The notes under the pieces are model-generated. The model was not told the origin of the DNA and searched no databases. It was given only the letters and a program-made list of their open reading frames with translations. Below are positions 1 through 5,854 of a DNA stretch of 12,260 nt, in pieces. Where the stretch lies: contig ONRO01000176.1 of the NCBI GenBank assembly GCA_900320235.1, forward strand, positions 1 to 12,260, given 5' to 3'. The first letter of the stretch is position 1. Each line of letters starts with the position of its first letter. This DNA comes from an uncultured Eubacteriales bacterium. GTDB lineage: Bacteria > Bacillota > Clostridia > Oscillospirales > Acutalibacteraceae. The position numbers and the translations under genes were made by a program.

Positions 1-77
1 CCTTTGGCTGTAAGTTTCCCACTATCAGGGCACTTTACGGACTTTCACCGATTAGACTACGCCCATGCCGGGCGAAC
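1..77 (-). mobile_element. Group II intron, class C (IIC): 5' end, domain I start (partial)
   Basis: Read on the minus strand from position 77, the sequence starts GTTCG and continues with GCCCGGCATGGGC (73-61), TAGTCTAA, and CGGTGAAAGTCCG (50-38). It ends with a GTGCCC/GTGGGAAAC region and CAGCC. This order and spacing matches, from memory, the beginning of domain I of class C group II introns such as the Oceanobacillus iheyensis intron (CCCGGCATGGG, then AGTCTA, then GTGAGAGTCC, then AGTTAGCC). The 5' boundary is placed at 77 because it lies one base after a terminator U-tract, the usual class C insertion point. The first five bases, GUUCG, depart from the common GUGYG at the third base. 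The reverse transcriptase ORF and domains II to VI would lie beyond the left edge, so it cannot be said whether the intron is complete or active. Confidence 0.8.
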
Positions 78-78
78 T

Positions 79-114
79 AAAAAAATGCTGCAGCTCCCGA
101 AGGGACGCCGCAGC
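79..114 (-). terminator. T-box attenuator: intrinsic terminator hairpin
   Basis: On the minus strand the hairpin is GCTGCGGC (114-107) paired with GCTGCAGC (94-87), with one G-U pair. A bulged G (106) follows, then TCCC/GGGA closing a three-base TTC loop. An A and seven Ts (85-79) follow. The 5' arm overlaps the 3' end of the conserved T-box sequence, so forming the antiterminator would prevent this hairpin. This is the standard T-box switch. The U-tract is intact although an intron begins two bases after it. Confidence 0.93.
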
Positions 115-336
115 GTGGTTCCACCCATATTCAGCAGGAAACACTCCTGCCCTCAAAGCCTTTAACGCCGGCACACGCATAATGCTATTCGTTTCCTTTC
201 ACATCATGAGCTGATAGAGTGCATTCACGTTTTTGTTTCCGCAGGCTCGCACCAGCCGCCTGCTCTCTGCAAGGTTACTCCAACGCTACTATTCTCCGTC
301 ATAGCTTCCATATTCATCAGCAGACATCTCTGCTGT
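79..336 (-). promoter_or_regulatory. T-box riboswitch leader, probable Cys (UGC) specifier
   Basis: This RNA leader senses uncharged tRNA and controls read-through into an amino-acid-related gene. On the minus strand it holds a Stem I (about 300-213) with the GGAGAATAGTA element, an AGAGAGC segment and the distal GGCTGGTGCGAG loop closed by GCAGGC/GCCTGC. The specifier loop is flanked by GCGTT (286-282) pairing with AACGT (231-227), and by GGAG (297-294) pairing with CTCT (219-216). This places GAA-TGC-A in the loop, with TGC at 223-221. A Stem III (GCAGGA/TCCTGC, 150-134) precedes the T-box core GGGTGGAACCACG (126-114) and the terminator. The UGC reading points to cysteine, for example cysS or a cysteine supply gene, but the controlled gene is outside the window and the specifier is read by eye. 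An intron fragment lies directly downstream. Confidence 0.92.
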
Positions 337-341
337 TATCT

Positions 342-370
342 ATTATACAACAAAATTCCCTGAATGTTAA
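342..370 (-). promoter_or_regulatory. Sigma-A type promoter of the T-box transcript
   Basis: The minus strand reads TTAACA (370-365), a 17-base spacer, then a perfect TATAAT (347-342). The predicted start is near 336, just before Stem I of the T-box leader. The -35 differs from TTGACA at one base. It lies between the stop of the HD-GYP gene and the leader, so the leader is its own transcription unit. Confidence 0.85.
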
Positions 371-414
371 CAGGAATTAAAAATTTTTTTCCATTTCATT
401 AATTCAGCAAAATA

Positions 415-1683
415 TCATCTTTCTCTGAGCAGATAATCAGGATCATTATCGATCATATCTATCATTACATCTGTAATCTCAGGATCAAGCTGACTTCCTC
501 TTACTCGGACGAGTTCTTTTCTGATATCTGCCTGCTTCATCGGATCGCGGTAGCTTCTTTTCGATGACATTGCATCATATGCATCAGCAACAGCAATTAT
601 TCTTGCTTCAAGAGGTATTTCCTCTCCGCTTATTCCGTCAGGATAACCTGTTCCGTCATAATGCTCATGATGCCATCTTGCTCCGCAATACAGATTCGGC
701 ATATCTGTGATCTTTTTCAGCACTTCTGAGCCGATAGCCGGATGTGTTTTTATTATTTCATATTCTTCATCCGTCAGCCTGCCCTTTTTATTGATTATAT
801 GGTCAGGTATTCCTATCTTTCCGATATCATGGAGTGTTCCCATAAAATAAATATCCTTTGAAAACTGTTCGCTGCAGCCAAGCTTTTTTGCAATATCTCT
901 TGAATACTGTGCGACTCTCCGGGAATGACCGTTTGTATAGGCATCCTTTGCATCAACAGTTCCTGCAAGGGCAGTAACAACCTGTAATGATATTGTTTCA
1001 AGCTTCTGTGCCTGTTCAAGCATTTTCTTTGATCTGTCGTCCTTATATGTCTGTGACTGAAAGAACATATAGTAAAATATTATTGATGCAATTATAGATA
1101 TTCTCAGAACCACAAGATTTCCGAGTATAGATTCCATAAACGATCCGAATGTCAGGATGAATGTCATGATAAACAGAACAACCTGCTCAAAGCCATGTCC
1201 TTTTCTCTTGTATTTCAAGGACAGAACAAGTATTGATATCAGGTAGAATATCATCACGACATGTGAAAACCATCCGAGGGGACCTCTGTGAAAGACATTG
1301 TTTTCATCATAGGAATAAGCAAGATCTGTAAAAAAGCCTGATAGTGAAAACAGGGTATTTATCACAACCGGTATGAACATAAGTCTTCTCAGCCTTACGC
1401 TCTTTACATTTCTTATCACTATCATTATGAACAGGTAGAGAAGCAAGGGACGAAGTATATATCCGATACAGGTTACCGTGACCGTCCATATGCTGTCCAT
1501 ATTCCTGGCCGGAAAGTAATATTCCATATTGAAATTAACCAATTCAAGATCTGACAGTGCAATAAGGGCATAGAAAATCCTACGGACGTTTTCATCAAGC
1601 TCTGAATTTCTCCATATAAAGATAAAGAGAAAAAAACTTCCTATTACAGGGAAATAATCCATGGTAAAAAAATCCAAACTCAC
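415..1683 (-). CDS. Membrane-anchored HD-GYP domain cyclic-di-GMP phosphodiesterase
   Basis: Proteins of this family hydrolyse the second messenger cyclic di-GMP. From the proposed start there are 422 residues. About 210 N-terminal residues form six or seven hydrophobic segments, probably a membrane sensor. A short linker, likely helical, follows, then an HD-GYP domain at about 230-422. The metal and catalytic motifs look intact: H253, HD 285-286 followed by IGK, H314 in KTHP, HHEHYDGTGYP at 338-348 and D367 in VADAYDAM. The start is taken as the GTG at 1683 because AGGGGAGG (1698-1691) sits seven bases upstream. The in-frame ATG at 1701 has no ribosome-binding site and would put this site inside the gene. 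It is 135 nt downstream of pgsA with no clear promoter. No GGDEF synthase is present in the window. The sensed signal is unknown. Confidence 0.93.
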   Translation of the reverse strand: MSLDFFTMDYFPVIGSFFLFIFIWRNSELDENVRRIFYALIALSDLELVNFNMEYYFPARNMDSIWTVTVTCIGYILRPLLLYLFIMIVIRNVKSVRLRRLMFIPVVINTLFSLSGFFTDLAYSYDENNVFHRGPLGWFSHVVMIFYLISILVLSLKYKRKGHGFEQVVLFIMTFILTFGSFMESILGNLVVLRISIIASIIFYYMFFQSQTYKDDRSKKMLEQAQKLETISLQVVTALAGTVDAKDAYTNGHSRRVAQYSRDIAKKLGCSEQFSKDIYFMGTLHDIGKIGIPDHIINKKGRLTDEEYEIIKTHPAIGSEVLKKITDMPNLYCGARWHHEHYDGTGYPDGISGEEIPLEARIIAVADAYDAMSSKRSYRDPMKQADIRKELVRVRGSQLDPEITDVMIDMIDNDPDYLLRER

Positions 1684-1690
1684 AGAACTG

Positions 1691-1698
1691 CCTCCCCT
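1691..1698 (-). promoter_or_regulatory. Ribosome-binding site that decides the HD-GYP start
   Basis: AGGGGAGG on the minus strand lies seven bases before GTG at 1683. It overlaps codons 2-4 of the longer reading from ATG 1701, which argues for the shorter protein. Confidence 0.75.
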
Positions 1699-1755
1699 CA
1701 TGTTAAAATTTTTGCTGATATTACATATTCCCTTGACCGGGGAGCATTCTTATTA

Positions 1756-1782
1756 TTCTGTAACAGTTTAGTTTTTACAGAA
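1756..1782. repeat. 8-bp inverted repeat between pgsA and the HD-GYP gene
   Basis: TTCTGTAA (1756-1763) and TTACAGAA (1775-1782) are perfect inverted copies separated by 11 bases. The arms are AT-rich and no clean U-tract follows in the direction of the genes, so an operator or a weak hairpin is as likely as a terminator. It lies about 75 bases upstream of the HD-GYP start. Confidence 0.5.
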
Positions 1783-1818
1783 AAAACCTTATTCACAAGC
1801 ATCACACTTATGATAAGA

Positions 1819-2409
1819 TCATTTTGCGTTTTTTATGAATTCAAAGTTCTGAACAATATAGACAACTCCGGAAATAACTGTAAGAAGAGCTGATATCCAG
1901 AGTGCTATCTCTCCTATTAAGCCGAACACAGGTATTAATGAAGCAGTATTGATATTTACAAGTCCCATTGCTCCAAGTTCGAGTATATACTGGAAAATCA
2001 TTACAAGCAGCACAGCTGCTATCTGGCTTATAGTCTTTGCCTTGCCCCAGTTATTAGCAGCAACGACCTTTCCCTTTGAAGATGCAACAAGACGCATTGC
2101 TGTAACCATAAATTCCCTTGCTACAATTACTGTAAGCACCACAGCATTTGTCAGTCCGAGCTGCACAAAGCATGCAAGGGCTGCAAGAATCATTATCTTG
2201 TCGGCAAGCGGGTCGGCAAATTTGCCGAAATCGGTTATCATATTATACTTCCTTGCGATTTTTCCGTCAAGATGGTCTGTATATGATGCTGCACCGAAGA
2301 TTATCAGTGCGATCAGATAATGATGCGGTATTCCAGGCATCAGAAGGAAAAATATATAAAACGGTACAAGAATGATACGAAGCATCGTAAGCTTATTTGG
2401 TAAATTCAT
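1819..2409 (-). CDS. pgsA: CDP-diacylglycerol-glycerol-3-phosphate 3-phosphatidyltransferase (phosphatidylglycerophosphate synthase)
   Basis: This enzyme joins CDP-diacylglycerol and sn-glycerol 3-phosphate to make phosphatidylglycerol phosphate, the first committed step to phosphatidylglycerol and cardiolipin. It is an integral membrane protein. The 196 residues have the normal family length, with several hydrophobic helices (about 8-24, 31-43, 72-90, 127-145, 160-188). The CDP-alcohol phosphotransferase signature is complete: D45-x2-D48-G49-x2-A52-R53-x8-G62-x3-D66-x3-D70. The ATG at 2409 is preceded by GGAGG six bases upstream. It follows rimO by 107 nt, a rimO-pgsA order that is common in Firmicutes. 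PgsA fits better than other CDP-alcohol transferases because of the N-terminal NLPNKLTMLRI motif. Confidence 0.95.
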   Translation of the reverse strand: MNLPNKLTMLRIILVPFYIFFLLMPGIPHHYLIALIIFGAASYTDHLDGKIARKYNMITDFGKFADPLADKIMILAALACFVQLGLTNAVVLTVIVAREFMVTAMRLVASSKGKVVAANNWGKAKTISQIAAVLLVMIFQYILELGAMGLVNINTASLIPVFGLIGEIALWISALLTVISGVVYIVQNFEFIKNAK

Positions 2410-2435
2410 TTGTATCCTCCGGGATAATAAATTTG

Positions 2436-2493
2436 ATTACGGAAACGCCGGATCTGTCTCTTTTCAGAGATATTACAGTCTTTCAGGCGTAAT
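2436..2493 (-). other. Possible structured RNA in the rimO-pgsA gap
   Basis: On the minus strand four short pairings nest in order: ATTAC/GTAAT, GCC/GGC, CTGT/ACAG and CTCT/AGAG, the last closing a GAAA tetraloop. Internal loops separate the helices. The structure ends about 20 bases before the pgsA ribosome-binding site. There is no U-tract, so it is not a classical terminator. It could be an mRNA processing or stability element, or chance. Confidence 0.35.
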
Positions 2494-2516
2494 AGTGCGT
2501 TCCCAAAGAATGTGCA

Positions 2517-3854
2517 TTACTTCGGCTGAAGAACGCCCATAAGGTCATATTCAAGTGAATCTGTTATTACAACCTTTACAACCTCTCCTATCTTCGGCTT
2601 TTCACCCCCCTCGGTTATGAAATAAACCTTGCTGTCCACCTCCGGTGCGTCTGCATATGTTCTGCCGTAGTAGCACTGTGTCGGTCTGTCATAGCCTTCA
2701 CAAAGCAGACTAAGCTTCTTACCGATGAATCTGCGGTTTGTCTGTACCATCATCATACTCTGCTGTTCCATGATGATATTCTGGCGGTGACGTTTTGTTT
2801 CCTCGTCAAGCTGATCCTTCATATTTGCAGCAGGTGTATTCTCCTCGATCGAATATGCAAAGCAGCCAAGTCTTTCAAAATGCATTTCCCTGACAAAATC
2901 AGATAGCTCTGCAAAATCCTCCTCTGTTTCTCCGGGGAAGCCTGTCATAAGAGTTGTTCTGATAACAAGCCTGGGGATCCTCTCGCGCAGCTTGTTTACA
3001 AGTGCTGTAAGACTTTTTCTGCTGCCCTTACGGTTCATTCTTTTCAGAACTGATTCACAGCAGTGCTGCATTGGAATATCTATATATTTCAGCACCTTTG
3101 GTTCAGATGCAATCACGTCTATCAGCTCATCTGTGATCCTCTCAGGATAGCAGTAAAGCACTCTGATATAGCACAGCTTTTCTATTTTGCAAAGTCTTCT
3201 CAGAAGCTCCGGCAGGAGTGAATGTCCGCACAGATCCTCTCCATAGCGTGAGGTATCCTGAGCTATTATGATAAACTCCTTCACGCCCTTTTCGCTGAGC
3301 TGTTCTGCCTCGCTTATTATATCTTCCATCGGACGGCTGCGGAAATGTCCTCTTATCATCGGTATCGCACAATATGTGCATCTGTTGTCACAGCCCTCTG
3401 CAATTTTCAGATATGTATAATAGAACGGTGTTGAGCGTATTCTTCCTCCGCACAGAGGAAGTTCTTCCTTCCCGGGATAAAGCTCAACTTTTTTCTTCTC
3501 AAGAACATTGTTTATTACTTCGGCAATATCCTTATTTCCGCCGATACCTACAACAGCATCGACCTCATACAGTTCTTTCATTACCTCGCTCTGATATCTT
3601 TCAGCAAGACAGCCGGTAACTATTATAGCACGGATAGTGCCCTCATTTTTAAGTCGCACAAGCTCAAGTATTTCTTCTATACTTTCCTGCTTTGCATCCT
3701 CAATAAAGCCGCAGGTGTTGACGATCGCTACATCACAATATTCGACATCCTGTACAAGTTCAAAACCCTTTTCTTTAAGAGTATAGAGCATCATTTCTCC
3801 GTCAACTCTGTTTTTTGAACAGCCAAGACTGACCATTCCAACCTTTACAGCCAT
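2517..3854 (-). CDS. rimO: Ribosomal protein uS12 methylthiotransferase RimO
   Basis: RimO is a radical-SAM enzyme that adds a methylthio group to a conserved aspartate of ribosomal protein S12. The 445-residue protein has the three-domain plan of the MiaB/RimO family. The N-terminal UPF0004 domain carries the cluster cysteines C12 (SLGCSKN), C48 (NTCGF) and C82 (TGCLAE). The radical-SAM core has C155-x3-C159-x2-C162 in EGCDNRCTYCAIP, followed by IRGHFRSRP. A C-terminal TRAM domain ends in LEYDLMGVL. The CAIPMIRG context and the short YDL-containing end favour RimO over MiaB and MtaB. The ATG at 3854 has GAGGT six bases upstream. It lies 73 nt after recX, with no terminator seen between them. 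Confidence 0.96.
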   Translation of the reverse strand: MAVKVGMVSLGCSKNRVDGEMMLYTLKEKGFELVQDVEYCDVAIVNTCGFIEDAKQESIEEILELVRLKNEGTIRAIIVTGCLAERYQSEVMKELYEVDAVVGIGGNKDIAEVINNVLEKKKVELYPGKEELPLCGGRIRSTPFYYTYLKIAEGCDNRCTYCAIPMIRGHFRSRPMEDIISEAEQLSEKGVKEFIIIAQDTSRYGEDLCGHSLLPELLRRLCKIEKLCYIRVLYCYPERITDELIDVIASEPKVLKYIDIPMQHCCESVLKRMNRKGSRKSLTALVNKLRERIPRLVIRTTLMTGFPGETEEDFAELSDFVREMHFERLGCFAYSIEENTPAANMKDQLDEETKRHRQNIIMEQQSMMMVQTNRRFIGKKLSLLCEGYDRPTQCYYGRTYADAPEVDSKVYFITEGGEKPKIGEVVKVVITDSLEYDLMGVLQPK

Positions 3855-3927
3855 GCTTTTACCTCGCTTTTCAGTTCATTGCCAAACCTGTTTTCCGCGA
3901 TTCAGCCTGAATTATTATTATTGTTTT

Positions 3928-4521
3928 TCATTCCGGCAGGCAATCTTTGATATCATACCAGCTGAAACCCATTGCTCTCAGCCCGTTTATAGCACGCTGT
4001 CTGCCTTTTTCATCATCAAGGCAGCGTGAATACTTTGTGCTGAGTATTCTTTCGATCTGCTCATGCGGGTCAGGCTCAAGCTCCTCAATTATCTCTTCTA
4101 TAATATACCTGTCGATACCTTTTTTTATCAGCTCATATGATACTCTTTTTGAAGAATAATGTCTGTTTTCAAAAAGCTGTCTTGCAAATTCCCTTGCAAA
4201 GCCTTCGTCATCTATCAGTCCGAGCTGTTCAAGACGTTCTATTGCCTGCTCTGCGGCCTGCTCACCGTAAAGCGGCACAAGCTTATCCTCTATTTCCTTT
4301 CGTGAGCGTGCTCTGTATTCGATCAGATACAAAGCCTTTTCCTTTGCCCTGTTTATCTTTGACATCTGTATCAGTTCATAAAGCTGTTCATCGTTTATTT
4401 CTGATCCGGTTTTATATCCCGACGACATCAGCGTTACTGTATCCACACTTACAGCATATTCACCGTCAATATACAGGGCGGTCATCCCTTTTTTTCTTTC
4501 CTCAGCAGCTGTTATCAGCAT
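3928..4521 (-). CDS. recX: Recombination regulatory protein RecX
   Basis: RecX binds RecA filaments and modulates, usually limits, strand exchange. The 197-residue protein is close to the usual Firmicutes length and is built of RecX-type three-helix repeats. Diagnostic stretches are KALYLIEYRARSRKEIEDKL, IERLEQLGLIDDEGFAREFA, and a later KGID...IIEEI segment, ending with RAINGLRAMGFSWYDIKDCL. The short N-terminal part (1-50) looks like the beta-rich extension found in Firmicutes homologues. Its ATG begins one base after the recA stop, so translation is probably coupled to recA. Confidence 0.93.
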   Translation of the reverse strand: MLITAAEERKKGMTALYIDGEYAVSVDTVTLMSSGYKTGSEINDEQLYELIQMSKINRAKEKALYLIEYRARSRKEIEDKLVPLYGEQAAEQAIERLEQLGLIDDEGFAREFARQLFENRHYSSKRVSYELIKKGIDRYIIEEIIEELEPDPHEQIERILSTKYSRCLDDEKGRQRAINGLRAMGFSWYDIKDCLPE

Positions 4522-4522
4522 A

Positions 4523-5683
4523 TCAGTCCACCATTATATCGATATCCTCATTTGAGGTCCTTGATTCTCCCTCTGCAGCAGGTGCTTCAGGTACACCATC
4601 GACAGGTTTTGTCTCCGGACGTTCTGAACCCTGGTCGGTCGAATCATCTGATGCAGCAGCCTTCTTTGTCTTTTTGGAGGTCTGTCTTGTGAATGTAAGC
4701 TTATCCTTATTTGCCATAAGCTCTTCTTCTGCCTTTGCTGCGATCTCAGGGTTATTTCTGAGAAATTCCTTTGCATTGTCACGGCCCTGTCCTATACGGT
4801 TTCCGTCATAGGAGAACCATGCTCCGCTTTTCTTTATTATATCCAGCTGTACAGCAAGGTCAAGAAGCTCACCAGTTCTTGAAATACCCTGGCCGTACAT
4901 GATATCAAATTCTGCCTCACGGAACGGAGGTGCGATCTTATTCTTTACTACCTTAGCTCTTGTCCTTGAGCCGATTATTTCTCCGCCTGCCTTGAGGGTG
5001 TCTATCTTTCTGATATCGATACGGACAGACGCGTAGAATTTGAGTGCACGTCCGCCTGGTGTTGTTTCGGGGTTTCCGAACATTACTCCGACCTTTTCAC
5101 GAAGCTGATTGATAAAAATAGCAACACAGTTAAGCTTTGATATTGAGCCGGCAAGCTTTCTGAGTGCCTGTGACATCAGTCTTGCCTGAAGACCCACATG
5201 AGCTGCACCCATATCGCCCTCGATTTCCGCCTTCGGTGCAAGTGCTGCAACGGAGTCAACTACGATTATATCTATCGCACCCGAGCGAACAAGTGCTTCT
5301 GCTATCTCGAGAGCATCTTCACCTGTATCAGGCTGTGAAACGAGAAGTGAATCAATATCTACTCCGAGTGCCTTTGCATATATCGGGTCAAGAGCATGCT
5401 CAACATCTATGAATGCAGCATAGCCGCCCTTTTTCTGCGCCTCTGCGATACAGTGTAGAGCAAGGGTCGTCTTACCTGATGATTCCGGACCGTATATCTC
5501 AACGATACGTCCCTTCGGAAGTCCGCCGATACCCAGTGCCATATCAAGTGAAAGAGATCCTGTCGGTATTGCATCGACCTGCATTGCGACATTTTCTCCA
5601 AGACGCATTACTGCACCCTTACCGAACTGCTTTTCTATCTGGTGAAGAGCTGTTTCAAGAGCCTTCTGCTTATCTACTGCCAT
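4523..5683 (-). CDS. recA: DNA recombinase RecA
   Basis: RecA is an ATP-dependent strand-exchange protein. It also promotes LexA self-cleavage in organisms with an SOS response. The 386-residue protein has the Walker A motif GPESSGKT (65-72), the Walker B region IIVVDSVAAL (139-148) and the MAW/L1 region. The L2 DNA-binding stretch is NQLREKVGVMFGNPETTPGG (192-211), followed by RALKFYASVRID. The core ends near 330. Beyond it is a tail of more than 50 residues: a lysine-rich segment, then many D, E, P and S residues, ending NEDIDIMVD. It is longer than the Escherichia coli protein (353 aa), mostly because of this tail. The ATG at 5683 has AAGGA about ten bases upstream. A promoter lies about 90 bases upstream, and recX follows after one base. 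Confidence 0.99.
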   Translation of the reverse strand: MAVDKQKALETALHQIEKQFGKGAVMRLGENVAMQVDAIPTGSLSLDMALGIGGLPKGRIVEIYGPESSGKTTLALHCIAEAQKKGGYAAFIDVEHALDPIYAKALGVDIDSLLVSQPDTGEDALEIAEALVRSGAIDIIVVDSVAALAPKAEIEGDMGAAHVGLQARLMSQALRKLAGSISKLNCVAIFINQLREKVGVMFGNPETTPGGRALKFYASVRIDIRKIDTLKAGGEIIGSRTRAKVVKNKIAPPFREAEFDIMYGQGISRTGELLDLAVQLDIIKKSGAWFSYDGNRIGQGRDNAKEFLRNNPEIAAKAEEELMANKDKLTFTRQTSKKTKKAAASDDSTDQGSERPETKPVDGVPEAPAAEGESRTSNEDIDIMVD

Positions 5684-5766
5684 TTATTATCAATCCTTTC
5701 ATATTAGCGGGGAAAAACCCATGATATATCATTATTACGGGCGGATACCCATCTTAATTATCCGAT
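5684..5766 (-). other. recA 5' leader with several hairpin-capable repeats
   Basis: The predicted leader of about 83 nt contains CGGATA/TATCCG (5742-5747 with 5759-5764), a perfect palindrome ATGATATATCAT (5721-5732), and GGGG-A5-CCC (5709-5720). These cover most of the leader ahead of the ribosome-binding site. No known riboswitch consensus was recognised. Confidence 0.4.
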
Positions 5767-5772
5767 TAGTTT

Positions 5773-5801
5773 ATTATACTCTCTTTACTCTTTAAAAGCA
5801 A
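5773..5801 (-). promoter_or_regulatory. recA: Probable recA promoter
   Basis: The minus strand reads TTGCTT (5801-5796), 17 bases, then TATAAT (5778-5773). The -10 is perfect and the -35 matches only TTG. The predicted start is near 5766. No Firmicutes LexA box (GAAC-N4-GTTC type) is seen in the 159-nt gap. Confidence 0.7.
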
Positions 5802-5810
5802 TATTGACAG

Positions 5811-5854
5811 TTTATCAGAATGTACAATAAATTGTACACCTTCTATCTGATAAA
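5811..5854. repeat. Nested perfect inverted repeats upstream of recA, possible operator
   Basis: The inner palindrome is TGTACAAT (5821-5828), AA, ATTGTACA (5831-5838), a perfect 8-bp dyad. It is flanked by TTTATCAGA (5811-5819) and TCTGATAAA (5846-5854), a perfect 9-bp dyad that reaches into the last codons of prmC. The inner palindrome lies about 20 bp upstream of the recA -35. There is no U-tract on either side, so a DNA operator fits better than a terminator, although a transcript end for prmC cannot be excluded. Confidence 0.65.

Noticed and set aside
216..231. Alternative T-box specifiers GCA (Ala) or CTC (Leu) in the same loop
   Set aside because: They fall across the positions expected for the base after the specifier or for the lower helix; UGC fits the GAA-codon-A layout better. 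Not excluded without a covariance fold.
4137..4811. Long plus-strand open frame antisense to recA and recX
   Set aside because: It is opposite two well-identified genes, has no ribosome-binding site and shows low-complexity Ser/Phe/Leu-rich composition typical of a shadow frame.
5811..5854. Reading the nested dyad as an intrinsic terminator for prmC
   Set aside because: No U-tract follows on the minus strand and the stems are AT-rich, so it was listed as a possible operator, with transcript-end function left open.
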